From Ruminococcus sp. (GTDB taxonomy: Bacteria; Bacillota; Clostridia; Oscillospirales; Ruminococcaceae): DNA of 64,000 nucleotides. The notes beneath the pieces are model-generated. The model had not been told where the DNA came from. It searched no databases and worked only from the letters and a program-made list of their open reading frames with translations. Shown piece after piece: positions 54,173 to 63,980 of this stretch (its first letter is position 1; each line of letters begins with the position of its first letter). Location of the stretch: positions 1 through 64,000 of the forward strand of contig JAJQIH010000035.1 of assembly GCA_021199305.1 (NCBI GenBank), read 5' to 3'. The translations under genes were made by a program, and so were the position numbers.

Positions 54173-57100
54173 ATGTATTTACAATCATTAGAACTTAACG
54201 GGTTTAAATCATTTCCCGATAAAATATCATTGGAATTTGACAAGGGACTTACCTGCGTTGTCGGACCTAACGGAAGCGGCAAGAGCAACATCGGCGACGC
54301 TGTAAGATGGGTTTTAGGAGAACAATCTTCCAAAAGTCTTCGTGGTTCAAATATGCAGGACGTAATCTTTTCTGGAACACAAAGCAGAAAGGCTGGAAAG
54401 TTTGCGCAGGTAACTCTCAATATTGAAAATTCCGACCGAGCGCTTGACCGTGACGATGATCTGGTTTCCGTTTCGAGAAAGCTTTATAAAAATGGCGACA
54501 GCGAATACATAATCAACGGCGAGCAGGTAAGGCTTCGTGACGTTTTAGAACTATTTATGGATACGGGTCTTGGTAAGGACGGCTATTCTATCATCGGTCA
54601 GGGCAAAATTGCCGATATAGTTTCAAGCAAGTCGACCGACAGACGTGAAATTTTTGAAGAAGCAGCTGGAATTTCAAAATTCCGATATAAAAAACAGGAA
54701 AGCGAAAGAAAGCTTGCTCATGCAGAGGACAATATTTTAAGGCTTAATGATATTCTGTCTGAACTTGAAAGCAGAGTAGGACCGCTTAAAACTCAGTCCG
54801 AAAAGGCGAAGAAGTATTTGCAGCTCAGAGATGTTAAAAAGGATTTGGACGTTTCTCTCAGCGTTTATAAATATAACGATCTTAACGAAAAGCTATCAGG
54901 ACTTGAGGATAAGCTTCTGTCGGCTCAAAGCGAGTACGAATCACTTTCCCGCGAGCTTGACGAGCTTGATGATACAATCGACAAGGGTAATCTTGAACGT
55001 GCTAAATATAACGATAAAATCGACGCCCTTCGCAAGGAAATACACTCAATTGAGCAGCAAAGTGGAGAGTTAAATGCTCGCACAGCCGTACTTCAAAATG
55101 ATATAGAGCATATAAACTCGCAGATAGTCGATAACACGCTTTCTATCAAAGAGATTGAGGAAAGCTCGCAGGACTTTGAAAAGAAGATTGAAGAAAAGGA
55201 AGCTGAGCTTTCAAAAATCCGGGAGCAGCTGGATGAGACAAACAAGCAGGCTGACGAAACTCAGCAAAAGCTCAGTCATACACAAACTCTTGAAAGTGAA
55301 TTCGACAAGGATTTAAAGCAAAATTCGCAAAACATAAACTCTCTGTACATCAGGAAGAGCGAGCTTGAATTTACTATTGCTGGTGAAAAGCGAAATATTG
55401 AAGAGTATAAAAAGCAAATTTCCGAGGGCGAAAGGTATATAGCAGAGGCGGAAGAAGAGCAAAAGCAAGTTTTAAAGGAGCGTGCTGAAATAAACTCAGC
55501 GCTTATGCTTGCGGAAGAAAAGCTATCGGAATTGACAAACAGAATTTCAGGCTTTACCAAGCTTTACGAAAGCAAGGAAAGCCAATACGAAGCAAAGAAT
55601 GCTGCTTTTAATTCCTGCAGACTTAAAATTGGCGAGCTTAAAAACCGCCTGCAGATTTTAAGCGACCTTGAAAACTCTATGGAAGGCTTTTCATCAAGCG
55701 TCAAGCAGATTATAAAGGCTTCAAAGGAAGGCAGAATCAGTGGGATTTCAGGCTCCGTGGCGCAGCTTATCACAGTAGATTCAAAATACAGTATAGCGAT
55801 TGAAACGGTGCTGGGCGCAGCTATGCAAAACATTGTTGTTGAAAATGAAGAAATTGCAAAAAGATGTATCCGCTACTTAAAGGAAATAAGAGGCGGCAGA
55901 GCAACATTCCTTCCGCTCAACGTAATAAAGCCGAGAGCTCTTGACCTTAGTAGTGCGAAGCTTTCCGACGGATATATATCTACAGCCGAAAAGCTTGTTA
56001 GCGTTGATGCAAAGTACCAAAATATTATTTCAAATCTTTTGGGAAGAATTGTAGTAGCGGAGGACTTGGACAGTGGTACTGTTATTGCAAAATCAAACAA
56101 CTATGCCTTTAAGGTAGTAACGCTTGACGGACAGGTTATAAACGCAGGAGGTTCGTTCACAGGCGGAAGTGCGTCCAGAAGCGCAGGAATTTTATCCAGA
56201 AAGAATGAAATGGATAAAATCAATGGCGAGATAAAGTCTTGCCAGACTGAGGAAGAAAAGCTCACTCAGGAGCTTACAACTCTTAAAGAGGAAATTACAA
56301 AGCTTCAGTTTGACATCGACGGCGAGCGAGAAATACAAAGTGAGCATAAAGAGGACAAGTTTAAGTTCGAGTCGGAGCTTACAAGACTTAACGACTTGCT
56401 TAAACAGTACGACAGCCGCCTTGACGATTATGACAGCCAGCTCGAGGACTTCAGGAGCAGAATCACTCGCTCTGAGAATATTGAAAGCGAGTCTATTGAT
56501 AAGTTAACTGAAACAATAAACAGCATCTCAGACTATGAGAAACAGGCATCTGAGGGAATCGACACGCTTAATTCTTATAAGACAAAGCGTGAGGAGCTTT
56601 CGTCTGAACTCAGCAGTTTGAAAATTGAAGCTATTTCTCTTTCAAAGGACGAGCAATCGGTTCTTTTAGCTATCGAACAGATTAAGCAGTCTGCTGAAAA
56701 CTCAAACAGCACCAAGCTTAAGCTTTCAATAAAGATTATGGAGCAGCAGGAGCAGATTTCTCAAATCGAACAGGAAATCAAAGAAATAGAACAAAGCATT
56801 GAAAGCTCAAAGAATGACATTGAAAACAAAGAGAAGGAAATTGTCGCTTGCCAGGCGCAGTACAACACTCTTGAAGCTAAAAGTGCTAAGCTTCGCAGCT
56901 ACCAGAAGATTAAAATTTCTGAGAGAGAAACAGCAGCTGGCGAGTTAGAGCGTTCAAGCGAGAAAAAGCTTCATGTGGAGAATGAAATTGATACGCTGCT
57001 TAATACGCTTTATGACGATTATGAGCTTACAAGAAGCGAAGCTTTGGAGCTTGCGCACCCGATAGAGGATATTGCAGAGGCTTTCAGAGAGCAGACGAAA

Positions 57101-57745
57101 ATCAGAAATAAAATTCGTGCGCTCGGCTCTGTTAATATTAATTCTATCGAAGAGTATAAAGAGGTATCAGAAAGATATGAGTTTCTTTCCACACAGCTAA
57201 AGGACGTTTTGAAATCAAAGTCGGAGCTTGAAAAGCTGATCGCAAGCCTTACAGAAGAAATGATTGCAATTTTCTCAGACAGCTTCAATAAAATAAACGA
57301 TAACTTTAAGGTTATTTTTTCGGAGCTTTTTGGCGGAGGAAGCGGCGAGCTGGTTCTTACCGATCCTGAGAATATTCTCGAATCGGGAATTGAAATCAAG
57401 GTAGCACCTCCTGGAAAGGTAATAAAGAACCTGTTAAGCTTGTCTGGCGGCGAGCAAGCGTTTGTAGCTATTGCAATATATTTTGCAATTTTAAAGGTTA
57501 AGCCTTCTCCGTTTTGTATTCTTGATGAGATTGAAGCGGCGCTTGACGATGTTAATGTTACAAAGTACGCTCAGTATCTTAGAAACTTTTCAGACAAGAC
57601 GCAGTTTATTTTAATTTCTCACAGAAGGGGAACTATGGAGGAGTCGGACGTTCTTTACGGCGTTACAATGCAGGAAAAGGGCGTATCAAAGCTGTTAAGG
57701 CTAAATACTGAACAAACGCAAATTGATATGAATCAGGAGGAATAA
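54173..57745 (+). CDS. smc: chromosome segregation protein SMC
   Basis: A 1190-residue SMC ATPase that compacts and segregates chromosomes with ScpA/ScpB. Walker A GPNGSGKS is near the N-terminus, then long coiled coils (~165-500 and ~665-1020), a hinge (~515-655, with GFSSSVKQII and LGRIVVAEDLD), and a C-terminal head with signature LSGGEQAFVAIAI and Walker B FCILDEIEAALDD. ScpA/ScpB are not in the window. ftsY follows 1 bp later. Confidence 0.97.
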   Translation: MYLQSLELNGFKSFPDKISLEFDKGLTCVVGPNGSGKSNIGDAVRWVLGEQSSKSLRGSNMQDVIFSGTQSRKAGKFAQVTLNIENSDRALDRDDDLVSVSRKLYKNGDSEYIINGEQVRLRDVLELFMDTGLGKDGYSIIGQGKIADIVSSKSTDRREIFEEAAGISKFRYKKQESERKLAHAEDNILRLNDILSELESRVGPLKTQSEKAKKYLQLRDVKKDLDVSLSVYKYNDLNEKLSGLEDKLLSAQSEYESLSRELDELDDTIDKGNLERAKYNDKIDALRKEIHSIEQQSGELNARTAVLQNDIEHINSQIVDNTLSIKEIEESSQDFEKKIEEKEAELSKIREQLDETNKQADETQQKLSHTQTLESEFDKDLKQNSQNINSLYIRKSELEFTIAGEKRNIEEYKKQISEGERYIAEAEEEQKQVLKERAEINSALMLAEEKLSELTNRISGFTKLYESKESQYEAKNAAFNSCRLKIGELKNRLQILSDLENSMEGFSSSVKQIIKASKEGRISGISGSVAQLITVDSKYSIAIETVLGAAMQNIVVENEEIAKRCIRYLKEIRGGRATFLPLNVIKPRALDLSSAKLSDGYISTAEKLVSVDAKYQNIISNLLGRIVVAEDLDSGTVIAKSNNYAFKVVTLDGQVINAGGSFTGGSASRSAGILSRKNEMDKINGEIKSCQTEEEKLTQELTTLKEEITKLQFDIDGEREIQSEHKEDKFKFESELTRLNDLLKQYDSRLDDYDSQLEDFRSRITRSENIESESIDKLTETINSISDYEKQASEGIDTLNSYKTKREELSSELSSLKIEAISLSKDEQSVLLAIEQIKQSAENSNSTKLKLSIKIMEQQEQISQIEQEIKEIEQSIESSKNDIENKEKEIVACQAQYNTLEAKSAKLRSYQKIKISERETAAGELERSSEKKLHVENEIDTLLNTLYDDYELTRSEALELAHPIEDIAEAFREQTKIRNKIRALGSVNINSIEEYKEVSERYEFLSTQLKDVLKSKSELEKLIASLTEEMIAIFSDSFNKINDNFKVIFSELFGGGSGELVLTDPENILESGIEIKVAPPGKVIKNLLSLSGGEQAFVAIAIYFAILKVKPSPFCILDEIEAALDDVNVTKYAQYLRNFSDKTQFILISHRRGTMEESDVLYGVTMQEKGVSKLLRLNTEQTQIDMNQEE

Positions 57746-57746
57746 A

Positions 57747-58652
57747 ATGGGACTTTTTCAAAAGCTTAAAGATAGCTTGAAAAAGACTAAGGACTCTTTT
57801 TTAGGCAGAATTGATAAAATGCTCGGAGCATTCACAAAAATTGACGAGGATTTATTTGAAGAGCTTGAGGAAACGCTTATAATGTGCGACATTGGTGTAA
57901 ACACCTCTGTTAAAATTTGTGACAAGCTAAGAGAAAAGGTTAAAGAGCAAAGAATTGAGGATCCCAATAAAATTAAGGACCTGCTAAAGGAAGTTATTTC
58001 TGAAATGCTGGGCGAAAACGAGCCGCTTGATTTAAGCACAAAGCCGTCTGTTATACTGGTGATAGGCGTAAACGGAGTTGGTAAGACGACTACTATCGGA
58101 AAGCTTGCTTATAAGCTTAAAAACGAAGGTAAAAAGGTGCTTGTAGCGGCGGCTGATACGTTTCGTGCGGCGGCAATTGACCAGCTTGAGGTCTGGACTC
58201 AAAGAGCAGGAGTTGATATAATAAAGCACAAGGAAGGCGGAGACCCTGCTGCTGTTGTGTTTGACGCACTTACTGCTGCTAAGGCGAGAGGAGTAGACGT
58301 TGTAATCTGCGACACGGCAGGCAGACTTCACAATAAAAAGAACCTTATGGACGAGCTAAAGAAAATTTCTAAAATCGTCCACGAGAAGGCTGAAGGCTGT
58401 TCATTAGAGGTATTGCTTGCGCTCGATGCGACAACTGGTCAGAACGCTGTTAATCAGGCAAGTCAGTTTAATGAAGCTGCAAACATCACAGGCATTATTT
58501 TAACAAAGCTTGATGGAACAGCAAAGGGCGGTATTGTAATTTCAATTACCGACGATTTAAAGATACCTGTTAAGCTTATTACAACAGGTGAAAAGATTGA
58601 AGATATTCAGGCGTTTGATTCAAAGGACTTTGTAGAAGCGCTTTTTGACTGA
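57747..58652 (+). CDS. ftsY: signal recognition particle receptor FtsY
   Basis: SRP-GTPase receptor at the membrane, 301 residues. The N domain (~20-90) is followed by the G domain: GVNGVGKTTTIGKLA, DTFRAAA, DTAGRLHNK and TKLDGTAKGG. It lacks the long acidic N-terminal extension of the Escherichia coli form. Its RNA partner is encoded at 6662-6792. The smc-ftsY pair is conserved in Firmicutes. Confidence 0.97.
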   Translation: MGLFQKLKDSLKKTKDSFLGRIDKMLGAFTKIDEDLFEELEETLIMCDIGVNTSVKICDKLREKVKEQRIEDPNKIKDLLKEVISEMLGENEPLDLSTKPSVILVIGVNGVGKTTTIGKLAYKLKNEGKKVLVAAADTFRAAAIDQLEVWTQRAGVDIIKHKEGGDPAAVVFDALTAAKARGVDVVICDTAGRLHNKKNLMDELKKISKIVHEKAEGCSLEVLLALDATTGQNAVNQASQFNEAANITGIILTKLDGTAKGGIVISITDDLKIPVKLITTGEKIEDIQAFDSKDFVEALFD

Positions 58653-58660
58653 GGTGTTAA

Positions 58661-59242
58661 ATGAAACTTATTTTAGCAACAAACAACAACGGAAAGGTCA
58701 GGGAATATAAAGAAATCCTGTCGCCGCTCGGATTTGAAGTAATTTCTCAAAGCGAGGCAGGCATCAATATAGACGTTGAGGAAACAGGAAGCACATTTTC
58801 CGAAAACGCATATTTAAAGGCGAAAGCTATTTACGACATTACACATTCCTGTGTCTTAGCTGACGATAGCGGCTTGGAGGTTAAAGCTCTTGACGGCAGG
58901 CCCGGAATATATTCCGCAAGATATGCGCCGGTTGGCGAGAGATGCAAAAAAATTCTCGCTGAAATGGAAAATGTGCCTGAAAAAGACAGAGCAGCTCGGT
59001 TTGTTTGTTCCATTTGCCTTATTTTTGAAAATGGCGAGAAAATAGCTGTTGAAGGCTATTGCGCCGGCAAAATAGGCTATGAGAGCGTTGGCGATAACGG
59101 CTTTGGCTACGACCCTATATTTGTTTACGAAAACGGAAAAACCTTAGCGCAGATGACAGAAGATGAGAAAAACTCAATTTCCCACAGAGGAAATGCTGCA
59201 AAAAAAATAGTTGAAGAAATAAAGCGGAGAAATGATATATGA
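58661..59242 (+). CDS. rdgB: RdgB/HAM1 family dITP/XTP pyrophosphatase
   Basis: Removes non-canonical purine nucleoside triphosphates from the nucleotide pool; 193 residues. Motifs: ATNNNGKVREYKEIL, TGSTFSENAYLKAKA, VLADDSGLEVKALDGRPGIYS and the FGYDPIF and SHRGNA segments. It overlaps yhbY by 4 bp. Confidence 0.96.
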   Translation: MKLILATNNNGKVREYKEILSPLGFEVISQSEAGINIDVEETGSTFSENAYLKAKAIYDITHSCVLADDSGLEVKALDGRPGIYSARYAPVGERCKKILAEMENVPEKDRAARFVCSICLIFENGEKIAVEGYCAGKIGYESVGDNGFGYDPIFVYENGKTLAQMTEDEKNSISHRGNAAKKIVEEIKRRNDI

Positions 59243-59532
59243 TTACATCAAAACAAAGAGCGTATTTAAAAAAGCTTGCAAGCTCCATTACACCGACCTT
59301 TCAGATTGGAAAGGGCGGAGTGATAGACTCTCAAATTGCTCAGATTGACGACTATCTGAGAGTTCACGAGCTTGTAAAGGTGAAAGTGCTTGACAATTCT
59401 TTATATACTGCAAAGGAAGCATTGATAGAAATAAGCGAAAAGATAAATGCTGAGCCTGTATGCTCAATCGGCTCTATGCTTATTCTGTATAAGAAAAATC
59501 CAAAAGAGCCTAAAATTATTTTACCGAGATGA
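59239..59532 (+). CDS. yhbY: YhbY-type CRM-domain RNA-binding protein
   Basis: A 97-residue CRM-domain protein associated with pre-50S ribosomes. It has the opening SKQRAYLKKLASSI, the GKGGV motif in FQIGKGGVIDS and VHELVKVKVLDN. It overlaps rdgB and nadD by 4 bp each. Confidence 0.93.
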   Translation: MITSKQRAYLKKLASSITPTFQIGKGGVIDSQIAQIDDYLRVHELVKVKVLDNSLYTAKEALIEISEKINAEPVCSIGSMLILYKKNPKEPKIILPR

Positions 59533-60137
59533 AAAGAATAGGAATTTTCGGAGGGACATTTAATCCCATCCATAAAGGGCACATCAAGTGCATTGAAGAG
59601 ATTGACAAAGAGCTAGACTTTGACAAAATTCTGGTAATTCCAACTAAAATTCCGCCCCACAAGCAAGCGGTCGACCTTGCGAGCGACAACGACAGATTTA
59701 ATATGTGCCGCCTTGCTACAAAGCATATAAGCAAAGCTGAGGTCAGCGATATTGAGATTAAAAGCGAGGGCAAAAGCTACTCTGTGCTGACGCTCAGAAA
59801 GCTGATACAGATTTACCCGGAGGGTGATTACAGACTTTATTTTCTGATGGGAAGCGATATGCTGCTCTGCTTTGAAAAGTGGTTTGAATTCAGAGAAATA
59901 TTATCTCTTTGCTCGCTCGTTTGCATAACAAGAAAAAGCGATGACAAATTAAAAATTAAAGCTCAGGCGGAAAAATTAAGAGGTTTTGGCGGAAACGTTA
60001 TAATAGTTAATACCGAGCCGCTTGAAATTTCATCGTCTGAAATACGTGACCGTATAAGAAAAGGCGAAGATTTGTCTTGCTTTTTGGACGATGCAGTAGT
60101 AAAATATATCTCGGAGAGTGGTATTTATGGTAAATGA
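59529..60137 (+). CDS. nadD: nicotinate-nucleotide adenylyltransferase
   Basis: Makes deamido-NAD+ from nicotinate mononucleotide; 202 residues. It has the nucleotidyltransferase HxGH motif in GIFGGTFNPIHKGHIK, the MGSDMLL segment and the SSSEIRDRIRKG motif. The yhbY-nadD-yqeK-rsfS order is the usual Firmicute arrangement. Confidence 0.96.
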   Translation: MKRIGIFGGTFNPIHKGHIKCIEEIDKELDFDKILVIPTKIPPHKQAVDLASDNDRFNMCRLATKHISKAEVSDIEIKSEGKSYSVLTLRKLIQIYPEGDYRLYFLMGSDMLLCFEKWFEFREILSLCSLVCITRKSDDKLKIKAQAEKLRGFGGNVIIVNTEPLEISSSEIRDRIRKGEDLSCFLDDAVVKYISESGIYGK

Positions 60138-60720
60138 TGCTCAGATCAAGGAGTATAAGAAATTCCTGAAGACAGCATTGTCGCAAAAAAGATATAAACA
60201 CTCGCTTAATGTTGCGGCTTCTGCAGCAAGACTTGCTACAAGGCACGGCGCTGATGTTTACAAAGCGACTGTTGCGGGACTTTTACACGACGTTTGTAAA
60301 GAAATGACAGGAGTTGAGCAGCTTGAGCTTATTAAGCAGTCTGAACTTGAAGTTGACCCTTTGGAGCTCAGAGTGCCTAGTATGTATCACGCAATAGCAG
60401 GCAGTGTGTTTGTTCAAAAGCAATTTAACATAACAGATGAAGAAATAATAAGCGCAATACGCTTTCATACAGTAGGCTCTGACAAAATGTCGCTTATAGC
60501 GCAAATTGTCTATCTTGCGGATTTGATTTCAGCGGACAGGACGTATGACGGCGTTACTAAAATGCGAAGGCTTTGCACAAAAAGCATAAGCAAGGCAATG
60601 CTTGAAGCGCTGAGATTTCAAATTGTTTCACACACCGAAAAGGATGGATTTATATTTGCGTCAACCGCAAGAGCGTTTAACGAATTTGTATTAAAGGAGA
60701 AATTTAATGAATCAAAATGA
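60127..60720 (+). CDS. yqeK: YqeK family HD-domain Ap4A hydrolase
   Basis: A 197-residue HD-domain phosphohydrolase. The metal-binding residues are in KHSLNVAA, GLLHDVCKEM and HAIAGSVF, with a further Asp in YLADLIS. YqeK is known as a diadenosine tetraphosphate hydrolase. The ATG at 60127 follows GGAGAG and overlaps nadD by 11 bp. Confidence 0.93.
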   Translation: MVNDAQIKEYKKFLKTALSQKRYKHSLNVAASAARLATRHGADVYKATVAGLLHDVCKEMTGVEQLELIKQSELEVDPLELRVPSMYHAIAGSVFVQKQFNITDEEIISAIRFHTVGSDKMSLIAQIVYLADLISADRTYDGVTKMRRLCTKSISKAMLEALRFQIVSHTEKDGFIFASTARAFNEFVLKEKFNESK

Positions 60721-61057
60721 GAAGTTAAAGGTTATAGTAAAAGCCGCAGATTCTAAAATAGCTGATGATATCAAGGTTATAAAGATTTCAGATTTAACGA
60801 TAATTTCCGACTATTTTGTAATAGCTGACGGTAGCTCAGTTACACAGACTAAGGCTATTGCCGATGAAATAGAATTTAAAATGAAGGAAGCAGGGGTTTC
60901 GCCCCTCAGAACCGAAGGCTATCAGGGCGCAAATTGGATAATTTTAGATTACGGCGATATTGTCGTTCATGTTTTCTATAAGGAAACAAGGCAGTTTTAC
61001 AATCTTGAACGCCTTTGGAACGACGGCGAGGAAATAGATGTTTCCACATTGCTTTAG
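60707..61057 (+). CDS. rsfS: ribosomal silencing factor RsfS
   Basis: A 116-residue Iojap-family protein that binds L14 and blocks subunit joining in starvation. Motifs: YFVIADGSSVTQTKAIADEI, EGYQGANWIILDYGDIVVHVF and YNLERLW. It overlaps yqeK by 14 bp. Confidence 0.96.
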   Translation: MNQNEKLKVIVKAADSKIADDIKVIKISDLTIISDYFVIADGSSVTQTKAIADEIEFKMKEAGVSPLRTEGYQGANWIILDYGDIVVHVFYKETRQFYNLERLWNDGEEIDVSTLL

Positions 61058-61082
61058 AATTTTAAGAAAGGAATGATTATAT

Positions 61083-63491
61083 ATGAAGTACAACTTTAAA
61101 GAGGTTGAAAAAAAGTGGCAGGGTATCTGGGAGAAGAACAAAACCTTTGAAGCAAGCGACGACTACTCAAAGCCTAAATTTTACGGATTGGTTGAGTTTC
61201 CATATCCGTCGGGACATGGTATGCACGTCGGACATATCAAGGCTTATTCAGGACTTGAGGTAGTAAGCCGTAAAAGAAGACTAGAGGGATATAACGTACT
61301 TTTCCCGATAGGCTTTGACGCTTACGGACTGCCTACTGAAAATTCAGCTATTAAGTTTGGCGTTCATCCAAGACAGATTACCGACGAGAATATCGTTAAG
61401 TTTACAAACCAGCTTAAAAGCGTTGGATTTTCCTTCGACTGGTCAAGAGTAATAGATACAACCGACGAGGGATATTATAAATGGACTCAGTGGATTTTCC
61501 TCAAAATGTTTGAAAACGGACTTGTTTTCCGTGACAAAACTTTAGTAAACTACTGCCCGAGCTGTAAGGTAGTTCTTTCAAACGAGGATTCTCAGGGCGG
61601 TAAGTGCGATATTTGCCACAGCGATATTGTACAGAAAACCAAAGAGGTATGGTACTTGAGAATTACCGAGTATGCTGACAAGCTGCTTGAAGGCTTAAAG
61701 GAGGTCGATTATCTCCCGAACATCAAGCTTCAGCAGGAAAACTGGATTGGTAAGTCGACTGGTGCGTTTGTAAACTTCAAGATTGCAGATCAGGACGAAC
61801 AGCTCAGAATTTATACAACTCGCCCTGACACACTTTACGGTGTAACCTTTATGGTTATTGCGCCTGAGCATCCAATTATTCAAAAGTACAGGGATTGCAT
61901 TTCAAATATCCAGGCACTTGATGAGTATAAGGCTGAGTGCGCTAAAAAGAGCGAGTTTGAGAGAACACAGCTTGTAAAGGATAAGACGGGCGTTAAAATT
62001 GAAGGCCTTACCGCTATAAATCCAATTACTGGTAAGGAAATTCCAATTTACATATCCGACTATGTAATGATGGGATATGGAACAGGCGCTATAATGGCTG
62101 TTCCTGCACACGATACAAGAGACTACGAATTTGCTAAAAAGTTCGGCATCGACATCATTGAGGTTATAAAGGGCGGAGATATTTCAAAGGAAGCCTATAC
62201 TGGCGATGGAGAAATGGTAAATTCTGGAGAGCTTAACGGAATTACCAATAAGAAGGACGCTATTGAAAAAATGCTCGGTATACTTGAAAGCAAGGGCTGC
62301 GGTGAAAAGGGCGTTCAGTATAAGATGAAGGACTGGGCATTTAACCGCCAGAGATATTGGGGCGAACCTATTCCTATCGTTCATTGTCCAAAGTGTGGAA
62401 TGGTTGCGATTCCTTATGAAGAGCTTCCACTGAAGCTTCCAAAGGTCAAGGACTTCAAACCGGGTACAGACGGAGAAAGTCCGCTTGCTAAAATTGATGA
62501 TTTCGTAAATTGTAAGTGCCCGAAGTGCGGCGGCGACGCTAAGCGTGAAACTGATACTATGCCTCAGTGGGCAGGCTCATCGTGGTACTTCTTGAGGTAC
62601 TGCGATCCTCACAATGATAAGGAATTTGCGTCTCAGGAGGCTTTGAAATACTGGATGCCAGTAGACTGGTATAATGGCGGAATGGAACACGTCACAAGGC
62701 ATATGATTTATTCTCGTTTCTGGCATAAATTTCTGTATGATTTAGGACTTGTTCCAACCTCCGAACCATATAACAAGAGAACTGCTCAGGGACTTATTTT
62801 AGGTTCTGACGGCGAAAAGATGAGCAAGTCGAGAGGAAACGTAGTTGATCCGAACGACGTTGTCGAAGAATACGGCGCAGACGTTTTAAGACTTTACGTT
62901 TTGTTTATGGGCGATTACGAAAAGGCAGCGCCCTGGCAGGAGTCATCTATCAAAGGCTGTAAAAAGTTTTTGGACAGAGTATGGGCAATGCAGGACTTCT
63001 GCACAGATGATGAAGGTTATTCGGACGACTTGAAATCCCTGATGAACAAAACCATCAAGAAGGTTACAAACGATATAGAAAACCTCAAGTTCAACACAGC
63101 GATTGCTGCAATGATGACTCTGTTAAATGAGATTTATCTCAAAAAGAGCGTAACAAGAGGTGAGATCAAAACCTTTATTACGCTTCTGAATCCGTTTGCA
63201 CCACATATGACCGAAGAAATTTATGAGGTATTAGGCTTTGGCGGAATGCTTAATGAAAGCGAGTGGCCAAAGTTTGACGAGAGTCTTTGCATTGACGATA
63301 TGGTTGAGATTGTAGCACAGATTAACGGTAAGGTTAAAGCGAAGGCTACAATTTCAAGAAACGCTGGCAAGGACGAGGTTATAGCTCTTATTAAGCAGGA
63401 CCCGAAGATTTCAGAAGCTACAAACGGCAAAAATATAATCAAAGAGATTTACGTTCCAGGAAAGCTTGTCAACCTTGTTGTAAAGCCGTAA
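61083..63491 (+). CDS. leuS: leucyl-tRNA synthetase
   Basis: Class I synthetase of 802 residues, normal bacterial length. The HIGH motif is HVGHIKAYSG, and KMSKS is in EKMSKSRGN. Zinc-type cysteines occur at CPSCKVVLS and CDICHSD. The editing domain has TTRPDTLYGVTF. AAGGAATG precedes the start; no T-box leader is present in the 25-bp gap after rsfS. Confidence 0.98.
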   Translation: MKYNFKEVEKKWQGIWEKNKTFEASDDYSKPKFYGLVEFPYPSGHGMHVGHIKAYSGLEVVSRKRRLEGYNVLFPIGFDAYGLPTENSAIKFGVHPRQITDENIVKFTNQLKSVGFSFDWSRVIDTTDEGYYKWTQWIFLKMFENGLVFRDKTLVNYCPSCKVVLSNEDSQGGKCDICHSDIVQKTKEVWYLRITEYADKLLEGLKEVDYLPNIKLQQENWIGKSTGAFVNFKIADQDEQLRIYTTRPDTLYGVTFMVIAPEHPIIQKYRDCISNIQALDEYKAECAKKSEFERTQLVKDKTGVKIEGLTAINPITGKEIPIYISDYVMMGYGTGAIMAVPAHDTRDYEFAKKFGIDIIEVIKGGDISKEAYTGDGEMVNSGELNGITNKKDAIEKMLGILESKGCGEKGVQYKMKDWAFNRQRYWGEPIPIVHCPKCGMVAIPYEELPLKLPKVKDFKPGTDGESPLAKIDDFVNCKCPKCGGDAKRETDTMPQWAGSSWYFLRYCDPHNDKEFASQEALKYWMPVDWYNGGMEHVTRHMIYSRFWHKFLYDLGLVPTSEPYNKRTAQGLILGSDGEKMSKSRGNVVDPNDVVEEYGADVLRLYVLFMGDYEKAAPWQESSIKGCKKFLDRVWAMQDFCTDDEGYSDDLKSLMNKTIKKVTNDIENLKFNTAIAAMMTLLNEIYLKKSVTRGEIKTFITLLNPFAPHMTEEIYEVLGFGGMLNESEWPKFDESLCIDDMVEIVAQINGKVKAKATISRNAGKDEVIALIKQDPKISEATNGKNIIKEIYVPGKLVNLVVKP

Positions 63492-63513
63492 AAAAATTTC
63501 TTTCTGAAATTCC

Positions 63514-63542
63514 TTGACATCTTTGCGTTTGTATTGTATAAT
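63514..63542 (+). promoter_or_regulatory. promoter for rpsU
   Basis: TTGACA (63514-63519), 17 bp, TATAAT (63537-63542); both hexamers perfect. Confidence 0.85.
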
Positions 63543-63549
63543 GACTTGT

Positions 63550-63690
63550 ATACTTAGTCGATCTGGAAGCTTTTGCGAAAACACAGAGGAAAGAGCTAAG
63601 CGGCTCCTTTATAGGTTTAACCAAGCCTTCACTATTCACTTTGAACAAAAGCTGTGTACATCGACAAAGACCTCTGTTATAGGTGACAAA
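63550..63690 (+). promoter_or_regulatory. structured 5' leader of rpsU
   Basis: About 155 nt separate the start of transcription from the rpsU ATG. Two long-range pairings exist: GTCGAT (63557-63562) with ATCGAC (63660-63665) plus AGCTTTTG (63568-63575) with CAAAAGCT (63646-63653); and ACAGAGG (63583-63589) with CCTCTGT (63671-63677). They cross, so they are either alternative folds or a pseudoknot. No terminator is present, so control would act on translation or RNA stability. Confidence 0.5.
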
Positions 63691-63706
63691 GGGAGGGAAT
63701 TTAACT

Positions 63707-63880
63707 ATGGCAGAAATTCGTGTTGGTAAGAACGAATCTCTCGATACTGCTCTTAAAAGATTTAAGAGAAGCTGTGCTAAGGACGGCGTTATTGCTGAGG
63801 TTCGTAAAAGAGAGCATTATGAAAAGCCTTCTGTAAAGCGTAAGAAAAAGTCAGAAGCTGCTCGCAAGAGAAAATATTAG
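63707..63880 (+). CDS. rpsU: 30S ribosomal protein S21
   Basis: A 57-residue basic protein matching S21 ([20 protein letters not shown], then a Lys/Arg-rich end). GGGAGGG at 63691-63697 sets the start at 63707; an in-frame upstream codon at 63683 would lie before that site. It has its own promoter, a long leader and a terminator. Confidence 0.97.
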   Translation: MAEIRVGKNESLDTALKRFKRSCAKDGVIAEVRKREHYEKPSVKRKKKSEAARKRKY

Positions 63881-63888
63881 TCCACAAT

Positions 63889-63926
63889 AAAGCAGGTGTT
63901 AATTCGCCTGCTTTTTATTGTTTTTT
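63889..63926 (+). terminator. terminator after rpsU
   Basis: AAAGCAGGTG (63889-63898) pairs with CGCCTGCTTT (63905-63914, one G-T pair), followed by a T-rich tract. Confidence 0.85.
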
Positions 63927-63980
63927 CTTGTACTGGCTTTAAATGAAACTTCCCGCATATACTTTTACGAGGTGAGTTTT

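Noticed and set aside
63514..63706. A 71-codon open frame upstream of rpsU
   Set aside because: It covers the promoter and the structured leader, has no ribosome binding site and its protein shows no recognisable pattern.
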